From: JAWVEV01 sp033856535
GTDB taxonomy: Bacteria > Actinomycetota > Thermoleophilia > Miltoncostaeales > Miltoncostaeaceae
NCBI GenBank assembly: GCA_033856535.1
Contig: JAWVEV010000226.1
Location: 1 to 13,255 of the forward strand
DNA: 13,255 bases
Reading direction: 5' to 3'
How positions within the stretch are numbered: the first letter of the stretch is position 1; every line of letters begins with the position of its first letter. This document shows, piece by piece, positions 1 through 6,601 of this stretch. Both the position numbers and the translations under genes were made by a program. Below the pieces are notes generated by a model. The model had not been told where the DNA came from and searched no databases. It saw only the letters and a program-made list of their open reading frames with translations.

Positions 1-673
1 CGAGGCCCCCGCGGCAGCGGTCGTGAGGCCGGCGCCCTCGCCGGCGTCCCGGGGCGGGCGGTGCCGTGGGGAAGCAAGTGGCCATCGCGACGACGGCCGA
101 CTGGCCCTACAGGGCGAGGAACGCCCCGCAGCCTGGGCGGGCGATGCCCGCTCGAGGTGCGATTGGCCACCGAGATGGCCGACCGGCCTCCAAGGCGAAG
201 CGGGCTCGTCAGTGCCGGAAGGAGCGGTGCGCGCAACCACCGGCGCCGGCGCGGCGCTTCCTCGGCACGAGTGCGTCTGGTCCCGCCAGCCTGATGCGCG
301 TCTGGGCGGCGTCCGGCTGCCTCACCCGACGCCGCCACCGCTCCCTGGACGTCCACCTGGCGCGCCTCCAGGCCTTCGCGCCCCCAAGCCTCGCCCGCGT
401 CCCGGCTCCTACGCCTGGCCCGAGCTTCGCCGCGAGGCCGAGCGGCGCTTTGCCGCCGGCGGGGCCCCCGCCGCGGTCGCCGAGCGCATCCGCCGCCCCC
501 GCGCCGGCGCGGATCCGAGGACCCGCCGGCCCAGCCGGCACACCCTTCGGCGCTGGTTCACCGAGGGGCGCTGGCTCGACCCGGGGGCCGGGCCGCCGGC
601 ACGCTCTCTTGGGCCGATGCCGGTGCCGGGACCGAGCCCAGCCCCCGTTCCGCCCTCAGCCGACCGTGACGGC
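1..673 (+). pseudogene. Gene-poor stretch with possible frame-broken HTH-type coding remnant
   Basis: No intact gene is supported here. Two neighbouring segments on the plus strand look coding but lie in different frames. About 290-370 reads in the frame of base 66 with nearly all G/C third positions (SLMRVWAASGCLTRRRHRSL). About 410-600 reads in the frame of base 23, where all but about four of 63 codons end in G or C. The second segment begins SYAWPELRREAERRFAAG and later has SRHTLRRWFTEGRWL. It is arginine-rich and resembles the recognition-helix end of a helix-turn-helix protein, such as those linked to transposases. One insertion or deletion between about 370 and 410 would join the two. 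I cannot name the family. The stretch could also be chance open frame in GC-rich DNA. No RNA gene or repeat was seen in it. Confidence 0.25.
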
Positions 674-1075
674 CTAAGAGTCGCTCGCCTCCGGGGACCG
701 GGCGCGGCCGCGCGCGGCGGCCAGCCGCTCGATGAAGCCGTCGACGTCCTCCACCGCGATCACGATCCGGCGCGCCCGCCACTTCAGCGGCGCCCGCACC
801 GCGAGCGCCTCCGTCAGCTCGAGCGCGACGGCCGTGCCGGAGGCCTCGACGAACGCGACCGTGCTGCGCGCGATGCGCACGCCGACGCCGCCCCACCAGG
901 GCCAGCGCATCCGCCCGACCGCGCCGATCCGGTCGAGCGGGATCGTCGCGCTGCCCAGCCAGCCGATCGCGACGCGGACCTCGTCGCCGTCGATCACGGC
1001 CTCGTGGCGGCCGGGCGCGAAGGGGACGATGAGGGGTGCGGCCCAGCCGGAGCGCCTGAGTGGGAACCGTTCCAC
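674..1075 (-). CDS. Conserved hypothetical protein, PH-like
   Basis: This encodes a 133-residue protein starting at GTG 1075-1073 and ending with TAG at 676-674. It has no signal peptide and no obvious transmembrane segment. The pattern is of short alternating beta strands (HEAVIDGDEVRVAIGW, SATIPLDRIGAV), a Trp/Gly-rich turn (RWPWWGGVGVRI) and a closing helix (VDGFIERLAAARG). This resembles small actinobacterial hypotheticals that look like a single pleckstrin-homology-type barrel; the fold assignment is from memory of the pattern. No catalytic motif is visible. The Shine-Dalgarno is weak (GGGCG), so the start could lie further in. It is divergent from htpX across a 64-base gap, so the two may share regulatory DNA. 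The role is unknown. Confidence 0.72.
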   Translation of the reverse strand: MERFPLRRSGWAAPLIVPFAPGRHEAVIDGDEVRVAIGWLGSATIPLDRIGAVGRMRWPWWGGVGVRIARSTVAFVEASGTAVALELTEALAVRAPLKWRARRIVIAVEDVDGFIERLAAARGRARSPEASDS

Positions 1076-1139
1076 CGCCCGTCAGGGTACTCGGCGAGGA
1101 CGGCGTATCATCGGTCGCGGTACGCGAGAGGAGCACGTG
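1076..1139. promoter_or_regulatory. Divergent promoter region of the PH-like gene and htpX
   Basis: This 64-base gap separates two divergent genes and must hold the start signals of at least htpX. On the plus strand a TATCAT at 1106-1111 could be a -10 box, 28 bases before the htpX GTG. No good -35 is visible at the expected distance, so an alternative sigma factor or an activator is possible. GAGAGGAG at 1126-1133 is the htpX ribosome binding site. Confidence 0.3.
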
Positions 1140-2054
1140 GTGGCGCAGCGCTGGTACGGCCGCGACCGGGGCCTCACGACCCGGATCGGCGTGACGTTGT
1201 TCGGGCTGGGCCTGGTCTACGTCATCTTCATCGCGGCGCTGATCGCCGCCGGCGTCAGCGTCGTCCTGGTGGTCGTCATCGCCGGCGGCTTCCTGCTGGC
1301 CCAGCTCTTCCTGAGCGACAAGCTCGCGCTGCGGGCGATGGGTGCCCAGGTCACCGAGCCGGAACAGGCGCCCGAGTTGCACGCCATGATCGAGCGCCTC
1401 TGCCAGCTGGCCGACCTGCCCAAGCCGAAGATCGCGGTGGCCGACACCGACATCCCGAACGCGTTCGCCGCCGGCCGGAGCCGCAAGGCCGCGACGGTCT
1501 GCGTGACCACCGGGCTGATGAGCCGGCTGGAGCCGAAGGAGCTCGAGGGCGTGATCGCGCACGAGCTGTCGCACATCGCCAACCGCGACGTGGCGGTCAT
1601 GACCATCGCGTCCTTCCTGGCCACCCTGGCCGGCCTGGTGATCCGCTTCGGGATGTACTCGGGCATGGGTAACCGCCGCGACAACGACAACACCGCGATC
1701 GGCATCTTCGCCGTGATCGTGATCTCGGTGCTGGTCTACTGCATCTCGTTCCTGCTGCTGCGGGCGCTGTCGCGCTACCGCGAGTACGCGGCGGACCGGG
1801 GCGCGGCGATCATGACCGGCGCCCCGGCCCAGCTGGCCTCGGCGCTCTCGAAGATCACCGGCGCGATGGCCCGCATCCCGACCCGCGACCTGCGCGCCGC
1901 CGAGGGGATGAACGCGTTCTTCATCATCCCGGCCGTCTCGTCGGGCGTCTCGCTCTCGAGCCTGATCGCCACCCACCCGCCGGCCGAGAAGCGCATCCAG
2001 CGCCTCCTGGAGCTGCAGGCTCGCATCGACTCCGCGCCGGTCGTCAGCCTCTAA
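1140..2054 (+). CDS. htpX: Zinc metalloprotease HtpX
   Basis: HtpX is a membrane-embedded M48-family zinc endopeptidase that removes misfolded membrane proteins. The 304-residue product has two hydrophobic segments near residues 14-52. The zinc motif HELSH is at 141-145, with H141 and H145 as ligands and E142 as the catalytic acid. Further hydrophobic spans lie near 152-168 and 182-208. YREYAAD supplies the third ligand, E215. Length and order are normal for the family. Start choice: two adjacent GTG codons (1137, 1140) follow AGGAG at 1129-1133. The second gives 6-base spacing and the first only 3, so 1140 is preferred. Only 4 bases separate its stop from pspAB, so the two are almost certainly co-transcribed. 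HtpX in this context fits envelope stress. Confidence 0.93.
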   Translation: MAQRWYGRDRGLTTRIGVTLFGLGLVYVIFIAALIAAGVSVVLVVVIAGGFLLAQLFLSDKLALRAMGAQVTEPEQAPELHAMIERLCQLADLPKPKIAVADTDIPNAFAAGRSRKAATVCVTTGLMSRLEPKELEGVIAHELSHIANRDVAVMTIASFLATLAGLVIRFGMYSGMGNRRDNDNTAIGIFAVIVISVLVYCISFLLLRALSRYREYAADRGAAIMTGAPAQLASALSKITGAMARIPTRDLRAAEGMNAFFIIPAVSSGVSLSSLIATHPPAEKRIQRLLELQARIDSAPVVSL

Positions 2055-2058
2055 AGCG

Positions 2059-2640
2059 ATGGGCCTGCTCGACATCATCCGCGGTCAGCGCACCCCCAAG
2101 CGGGCCGACCTCGACCGCCTCTTCGCGATCTCGACCGCCTACCCGACCCTGACCGTCAACCTCGGGCTGGAGCCGACCGGCCGGGCCGGCGTCTGCTTCA
2201 AGCCGGTCGAGGCGGGGGCCTTCGAGGAGCTGATGCGCGACCTCGACCAGATCCTGGGCCTCGCCAAGGCGGACGACGGCACCGGGGTGCGGCGCGAGAG
2301 CGACAGCATGGGGTTCACCTGGGTGATCCTCGAGGACGACGCCTTCGAGGACCTGGTCACCACGACCCACCTGGTGAACCAGACGATCGAGGAGCGCGGA
2401 TTCTCCGAGCGCCTGCTGTGCTCGGTCTTCGCCTTCCGCAACGGCCCCGGCGGTCCCCCGGTCGACTTCGTCTACGCCTACAAGCGCGGCACCTTCTACC
2501 CCTTCGCCCCGCTCGGCGAGCCCAAGCGCGACAACGCGCTCGAGCTGCGCCTGCAGGGGGCGCTGTCGGGCGAGCTGCCGATGGAGCCCGATCTGGAGCG
2601 CTGGTACCCCGTCTGGGGCGCGCCGGTGAGCCCCGCGTGA
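2059..2640 (+). CDS. pspAB: PspA-associated protein PspAB
   Basis: This 193-residue soluble protein starts MGLLDIIRGQRTPKRADLDR, the characteristic beginning of the PspAB family. PspAB is known from comparative genomics as a partner of PspA and HtpX in actinobacteria and archaea; its biochemical role is not established. The middle contains a mixed alpha/beta region (SMGFTWVILEDDAFEDLVT near 76-94). A conserved-looking C-terminal part follows: FVYAYKRGTFYPFAP near 135-149, then the ending LERWYPVWGAPVSPA. No membrane segment or catalytic motif is evident. ATG 2059 lies 4 bases after the htpX stop with only a weak Shine-Dalgarno, suggesting translational coupling to htpX. The matching PspA/PspAA pair is in this window, on the other strand about 7 kb away. 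Confidence 0.87.
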   Translation: MGLLDIIRGQRTPKRADLDRLFAISTAYPTLTVNLGLEPTGRAGVCFKPVEAGAFEELMRDLDQILGLAKADDGTGVRRESDSMGFTWVILEDDAFEDLVTTTHLVNQTIEERGFSERLLCSVFAFRNGPGGPPVDFVYAYKRGTFYPFAPLGEPKRDNALELRLQGALSGELPMEPDLERWYPVWGAPVSPA

Positions 2641-2672
2641 GCGCCCGCGCCCGCCTCGGCGAGGACCGCCCG

Positions 2673-3707
2673 ATGGGCGACTTCGTCGTCGACGAGACCG
2701 GCCAGGACGGCGCGCTGGACATCTCCCAGCTGCGGCTGGACGAGCAGATCGAGCTTCGCCACCTGCGCTACTTCCTGGCGGTGGCCGACGCCGGGAGCAT
2801 GACCGAGGGCGCGCGCCGGCTGCAGCTCGCCCAGAGCCCCCTCTCGCAGCAGATCCGCCAGCTCGAGGCGCGCCTCGGCGCGACCCTGTTCGAGCGCGCG
2901 CGGGGCAGGGCGGCCCAGCTCACCGAGGCCGGCCACGTGCTCTACGTGCGCGCCCAGCAGATCATGGCGGTGCTCGACGAGGCCTCCGAGGAGGTGCGGG
3001 GGGTCGCCACCGGCGCGAGCGGGCGGCTCCGGTTCGGGGCCGTGCCGACCATCGCGCCGCACCTCACCCGGCCGCTGCAGTCGTTCGCCGAGCGCTTCCC
3101 CCAGGTGATGGTCCTGTTCCGCGAGGCCGGCGCCGAGCGGCTGGCGGCCGAGATCCAGTCCGGCGACATCGACATGGGCTTCGCCCGCCTGCCGATCCCG
3201 CCGACCGACGTCGACGTGCGGGTGCTGTGGGAGGAGGAGTTCATGCTCGCCCTCCCGCCCGACCACCCGCTGGCCGACGCCGGCGAGCTGCCGCTGAAGG
3301 CGATCGCCGACGAGCGCTTCGTGGCGTTCGACCGCCAGAAGGCCTGGTACCTCTTCCAGGTGATCGAGGCCGCCTGCGAGAAGGAGGGCTTCCGCCCCCG
3401 GGTGGTCTGCGACGGCGCCAGCTTCCTGACCGTCGCCCGCCTCGTCGGCGCCGGCTACGGCGTGAGCGTGCTCCCGCGGAGCGCGGTCGAGCCGATCCGC
3501 CGGCCCCACCCGGTCATGGTCCCGATCGTCGGCAAGCCGGTGAAGACCGCGATCGCCGGCCTCTACCCCAAGCGCACGAACCCGGCGCCGCTGATCACCG
3601 CGTGGATCGACCACGTGGACCAGTGGATCCACAGCGCCCCCGACGGCGGACTGCCGGCCGGCATGGGGGCCGCCGTCAGCGAGGCGCCCCCCGGCACCAG
3701 CCCCTAG
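2673..3707 (+). CDS. LysR-family transcriptional regulator
   Basis: This is a 344-residue LysR-type regulator. The winged helix-turn-helix lies near residues 28-87: LRHLRYFLAVADAGSMTEGA, then SPLSQQIRQLEARLG and LFER. A linker helix follows, then a periplasmic-binding-protein-like effector domain from about 115 to 320 (RLRFGAVPTIAPHL; GDIDMGFARLP). ATG 2673 is chosen because GAGGA at 2661-2665 sits 7 bases before it. An in-frame GTG at 2637 overlaps the pspAB stop (GTGA) and would add 12 residues. Even from 2673 the protein has about 27 residues before the HTH, more than usual. It lies 32 bases after pspAB on the same strand, so it is probably in the htpX operon. LysR genes are more often divergent from their targets. 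The effector and targets are unknown. Its stop overlaps the convergent glycosyltransferase stop. Confidence 0.9.
   Translation: MGDFVVDETGQDGALDISQLRLDEQIELRHLRYFLAVADAGSMTEGARRLQLAQSPLSQQIRQLEARLGATLFERARGRAAQLTEAGHVLYVRAQQIMAVLDEASEEVRGVATGASGRLRFGAVPTIAPHLTRPLQSFAERFPQVMVLFREAGAERLAAEIQSGDIDMGFARLPIPPTDVDVRVLWEEEFMLALPPDHPLADAGELPLKAIADERFVAFDRQKAWYLFQVIEAACEKEGFRPRVVCDGASFLTVARLVGAGYGVSVLPRSAVEPIRRPHPVMVPIVGKPVKTAIAGLYPKRTNPAPLITAWIDHVDQWIHSAPDGGLPAGMGAAVSEAPPGTSP
3704..3707. other. Shared CTAG stop overlap of convergent lysR and glycosyltransferase
   Basis: The palindrome CTAG carries both stop codons. TAG at 3705-3707 ends lysR on the plus strand, and the complement of 3704-3706 ends the glycosyltransferase on the minus strand. 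No intergenic terminator is possible, so each transcript must run into the opposite gene or stop inside it. Confidence 0.95.
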
Positions 3708-5164
3708 GGGGTCGTCTTCGCGGGGGTCGTCTTCGCGGGGGCCGGCTCCACGGCGCGGCCGGCCGCGACGCCGCGCCGGCGCTGCTCGCCCCAGCCGCGC
3801 TTGCCGCGGGCCAGGTCGACCGCCGCGAGCGCCCGCCAGAAGGTGACCAGCTGGCGGTAGCCCAGGTTCTCGAACACCGAGAAGGCGAGCATCCGGGCGA
3901 CGTCGCGCCCCTGGCGGTGGCGGCGGAAGTTGAACTCCTCGAGCATCAGCGCGGAGAACGACAGGAGCATCCCGAGCACCACCGCGAGCACGACGAACGC
4001 CACGAGGTAGGTCACCGAGAGCAGCCCGAGGATCACGGCGATCGGGAAGAGCACGTACCCGAGCGCCTCGATCATCGGCCCGAGCATCTCGAACACCGCG
4101 AAGTAGGGCATTGCCGCGGTGCCGATCGAGCCATAGCGCGGACGGCCGATCATCTCCCGGTGACGCCAGAGCGACTCGGTCAGCCCGCGCTGCCAGCGCC
4201 GGCGCTGGCGCCCGAGCGTGCGCAGGTCCTCGGGGACCTCGGTCCAGCAGACCGGGTCGGGCACGAAGGCCACCCGGTACTCCTCGCCGCGGTCGCGCAG
4301 GTGGTGGTGCATCCGGACGACGAGCTCCATGTCCTCGCCGACCGTCTTCGTCCAGTAGCCGCCGGCGGCCTCGACCACCGAGCGGCGGAACACGCCGAAG
4401 GCGCCGGAGATGATCAGCAGCGAGTCGAGCGTGTTCCAGCTCATTCGGCCGACCAGGAACGCGCGCAGGTACTCCACGGCCTGGAGGGTGGCCAGGCGGG
4501 AGCGCGGCAGCCGCACCTCCACCACCTTGCCGTCCTCGACCCGGCAGCCGTTGGCGATCCGCACGATGCCGCCGGTCGCGACCACCAGGTCGGGGTCGTC
4601 GACGATCGGCTCGATCACGCGCAGCAGCGCCTCCTCCTCGAGGATGGCGTCCGCGTCGACCGCGCAGAAGTAGGGGTGGCGCGCGGCGCTGATGCCGCAG
4701 TTGAGGGCGTCGGACTTGCCGCCGTTGGCCTTGTCGACCACCACCAGGTTCGGGTGCCGGGCCGAGGCGTACGTGCCGAGCACCTCGGCGTGGGGGATCT
4801 CCTGGCGCAGCGCGATCCGCACCGGCCGCAGGTCGAAGGCCTCGCGCAGGCGCTCGAGCGTCGCGTCCTTCGAGCCGTCGTTGACGACGATCACCTCGAG
4901 CAGCGGGTAGCGCAGGGCGAGCAGCGAGCGGACGCTCTCGACCACGCCGGCCTGCTCGTTGTAGGCCGGCAGCAGCACCGAGACGCCGGGGGTGAGCGGG
5001 GATGCGAGCATCTCGTCCACGGCGGCGTAGGCGCGCGCGTGCCGGTGACGGGAGACGCCGCGCCAGGCCACCGCGGTCAGGGTCAGGTAGATCAGGTTGA
5101 AGAGGGCGAAGTAGACCAGGACGACGATCCCCGTCACCTCGAGCACGCCGCGGAGCACGCTCAT
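3704..5164 (-). CDS. Processive family 2 glycosyltransferase, membrane polysaccharide synthase
   Basis: This 486-residue enzyme is of the BcsA/IcaA/hyaluronan-synthase type. It should polymerise a sugar from a nucleotide donor on the inner face of the membrane and probably extrude the chain. Residues 8-32 form an N-terminal membrane segment. The GT-A domain follows with VSVLLPAYNE at 61-70, NDGSKD with D96, the metal-binding DAD at 170-172, the GED acid at 276-278 (D278 the likely base) and QRRRW at 320-324. That full set marks processive enzymes. Two or three membrane spans lie at about 352-408. No PilZ domain is present. The tail ends in a duplicated PAKTTP motif. The product sugar cannot be read from sequence. 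Its ATG overlaps the HEAT-gene stop (ATGA), so it is translationally coupled and is the last gene of the pspA run. Confidence 0.92.
   Translation of the reverse strand: MSVLRGVLEVTGIVVLVYFALFNLIYLTLTAVAWRGVSRHRHARAYAAVDEMLASPLTPGVSVLLPAYNEQAGVVESVRSLLALRYPLLEVIVVNDGSKDATLERLREAFDLRPVRIALRQEIPHAEVLGTYASARHPNLVVVDKANGGKSDALNCGISAARHPYFCAVDADAILEEEALLRVIEPIVDDPDLVVATGGIVRIANGCRVEDGKVVEVRLPRSRLATLQAVEYLRAFLVGRMSWNTLDSLLIISGAFGVFRRSVVEAAGGYWTKTVGEDMELVVRMHHHLRDRGEEYRVAFVPDPVCWTEVPEDLRTLGRQRRRWQRGLTESLWRHREMIGRPRYGSIGTAAMPYFAVFEMLGPMIEALGYVLFPIAVILGLLSVTYLVAFVVLAVVLGMLLSFSALMLEEFNFRRHRQGRDVARMLAFSVFENLGYRQLVTFWRALAAVDLARGKRGWGEQRRRGVAAGRAVEPAPAKTTPAKTTP
3708..3737. repeat. Two tandem copies of a 15-base unit
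   Basis: GGGGTCGTCTTCGCG occurs twice in direct tandem (3708-3722 and 3723-3737). On the minus strand this encodes the repeated KTTPA at the C-terminus of the glycosyltransferase. The copies are identical and in frame, as expected from slippage or a recent duplication. Confidence 0.95.
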
Positions 5165-6189
5165 CGGAGCGCTCCCGCGCGCAGCGCGACCCGGTCGGCC
5201 GCCTCGTGCATCTCGGCGCTCGCGCCCTCCTCGGCGGCGGCCGCGGTGAGCGCGTCCGGGTCGACCAGGACCAGCGCCTCGGACGCCGCCTGGGCGAGCT
5301 CGTGCGCGCCCTCGGCCGCGGCGGCCAGCAGCGCGTCGCGCGCGTCGACGTCGTCGATCTGTCCCAGCGCCGCGGCCGCGGCGGCGGCCACGAACGGGAT
5401 GCGGTCCTCGAGCGCGCGGCGGAGCGCGGCGGCGGCCTCCTCGGCCCCCAGGCGGCCCAGCGCCCGAGCGGCCCCGGCGCGCACGCGCGCGGCCGGGTGC
5501 TCGAGCAGCCCGATCAGCGGCGCCGCGTCGCCGGCGTCGCCGAGCACGCCGATGAGCTCGACGGCCTCGGCGGCCAGCGCCGGGTCGACCGCGTCGGTCA
5601 GGCGCTGCAGCTCGGGCACCGCCGCGGGGCCGATCAGGATCAGCGCGCCGCCGGCGGTGGAGCGGGGGGCGCGGCCGTCGGTCATGGCGGCGAGCAGCGG
5701 CTCGACCGCCTCGGCCGCGCCCAGGTGGCCGAGCGCGCGGGCGGCGGCGGCGCGCGCCTCGCGCTCGGGGTCGTCGCGGAGCACGCCGAGCAGCGCGGGG
5801 ACCGCCACCGGGGAGCTCATGTCCCCGAGGGTCCGCGCCGCGGTCGCGCGCCTCCAGGCGCGCCGGTCGCCGAGCGCCGCGATCTCCCGCTCGACGTCGC
5901 CGCGGCCCTCGAAGAAGCCGGCGATCTGGCGCCGGGCGGCGCCGGTGAGCAGGCGGCCGTAGCGGGCGAGCAGCACGGCCAGGCCGCGGGCGTCGTCGTC
6001 ACCCAGGCCTCCCAGCTCGACGGGCTCGCCGTCGACGAGGGCGAGCGCGAGGTCGCGCATCCGCGCCTGCGCCTGCAGCGCGCGCGTCTCGGCGCGCGCC
6101 AGGGCGGCGCGGCGGATCGCGAGCACGGCGAGGACGAGCAGGTTGGCGACCGCGAGGACGAGGGCGCCGATCTGGAGGGCCTGGATCAT
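5161..6189 (-). CDS. Membrane-anchored HEAT-repeat protein
   Basis: This is a 342-residue protein. Residues 5-26 form one hydrophobic anchor (ALQIGALVLAVANLLVLAVL) followed by an arginine-rich stretch, so the rest is probably cytosolic. From about residue 107 to 335 it is a chain of HEAT/armadillo-like helical pairs recognisable by the recurring A-x-x-L-G pattern: AARTLGDM, AARALGHLG, AVELIGVLG, AARALGRLG and AAAALGQI. Such solenoids bind other proteins and have no enzyme activity of their own. It lies 16 bases after the response regulator, with GGGAG as a likely Shine-Dalgarno, and its stop overlaps the glycosyltransferase start. Position between a receiver-only regulator and a polysaccharide synthase suggests an adaptor that passes the signal on or assembles the synthase; this is inference. 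Confidence 0.88.
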   Translation of the reverse strand: MIQALQIGALVLAVANLLVLAVLAIRRAALARAETRALQAQARMRDLALALVDGEPVELGGLGDDDARGLAVLLARYGRLLTGAARRQIAGFFEGRGDVEREIAALGDRRAWRRATAARTLGDMSSPVAVPALLGVLRDDPEREARAAAARALGHLGAAEAVEPLLAAMTDGRAPRSTAGGALILIGPAAVPELQRLTDAVDPALAAEAVELIGVLGDAGDAAPLIGLLEHPAARVRAGAARALGRLGAEEAAAALRRALEDRIPFVAAAAAAALGQIDDVDARDALLAAAAEGAHELAQAASEALVLVDPDALTAAAAEEGASAEMHEAADRVALRAGALR

Positions 6190-6205
6190 GTGATGCGCGC
6201 TCCCA

Positions 6206-6601
6206 CTACCGCCGGCCGATGATCGTCTGAACCCGGGCGCGGAGCTCTGCCGGGCTGAACGGCTTCTTCATGTAGTCGTCGGCGCCGACCTCGAACCCGC
6301 GGGCCACGTCGTGCTCCTGCACGCGCGCGGTCAGCAGGATCACCGGGATGCGCTTGGTCGCCTCGTCGGCGCGCATGCGCCGGGTGACCTCGTATCCGTC
6401 GAGCTTCGGCATCATCACGTCGAGGACGGCCAGGTCGGGCCGGCGCTCGGTGGCGAGGCGCAGCGCCTCCTCGCCGTCGGATGCGCTCACGACCTCGTAG
6501 CCGGCGCGTCCCAGTCGGAACGCCAGCAGGTCGAGGATGTCGCGATCGTCGTCCGCGACGAGCACGACGCTCCGGGTCTCGGGTGGTCCTTCGGTGCTCA
6601 T
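6206..6601 (-). CDS. Receiver-only response regulator
   Basis: This 131-residue protein is a single CheY-like receiver domain. The acidic pocket is DDD at 17-19, the phosphorylated aspartate is D61 (LDVMMPKLDGY), the switch threonine is T91 (LLTAR) and the conserved lysine is K113 (MKKPFSP). The protein ends about 17 residues after K113, so there is no DNA-binding or enzymatic output domain. Its action must be through protein contact, or as a phosphate carrier. ATG 6601-6599 shares one base with the stop of the upstream kinase (TGATG), making the kinase its obvious cognate partner. The HEAT-repeat gene follows after 16 bases and is the best candidate for a downstream target. Confidence 0.94.
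   Translation of the reverse strand: MSTEGPPETRSVVLVADDDRDILDLLAFRLGRAGYEVVSASDGEEALRLATERRPDLAVLDVMMPKLDGYEVTRRMRADEATKRIPVILLTARVQEHDVARGFEVGADDYMKKPFSPAELRARVQTIIGRR

Noticed and set aside
1063..1073. Inverted repeat GGAAC-C-GTTCC at the start of the PH-like gene
   Set aside because: It lies across the start codon and first codons, is only 5-base arms, and has no second copy, so it is not supported as an operator.
558..2078. Long minus-strand open frame opposite htpX and the PH-like gene
   Set aside because: Low-complexity Arg/Asp/His-rich translation typical of the antisense of GC-rich genes. htpX on the other strand has clear motifs.
3227..5962. 911-codon plus-strand open frame across the glycosyltransferase and HEAT genes
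   Set aside because: Shadow frame: Arg/Pro/His-rich, no domains, and opposite genes with intact catalytic motifs.
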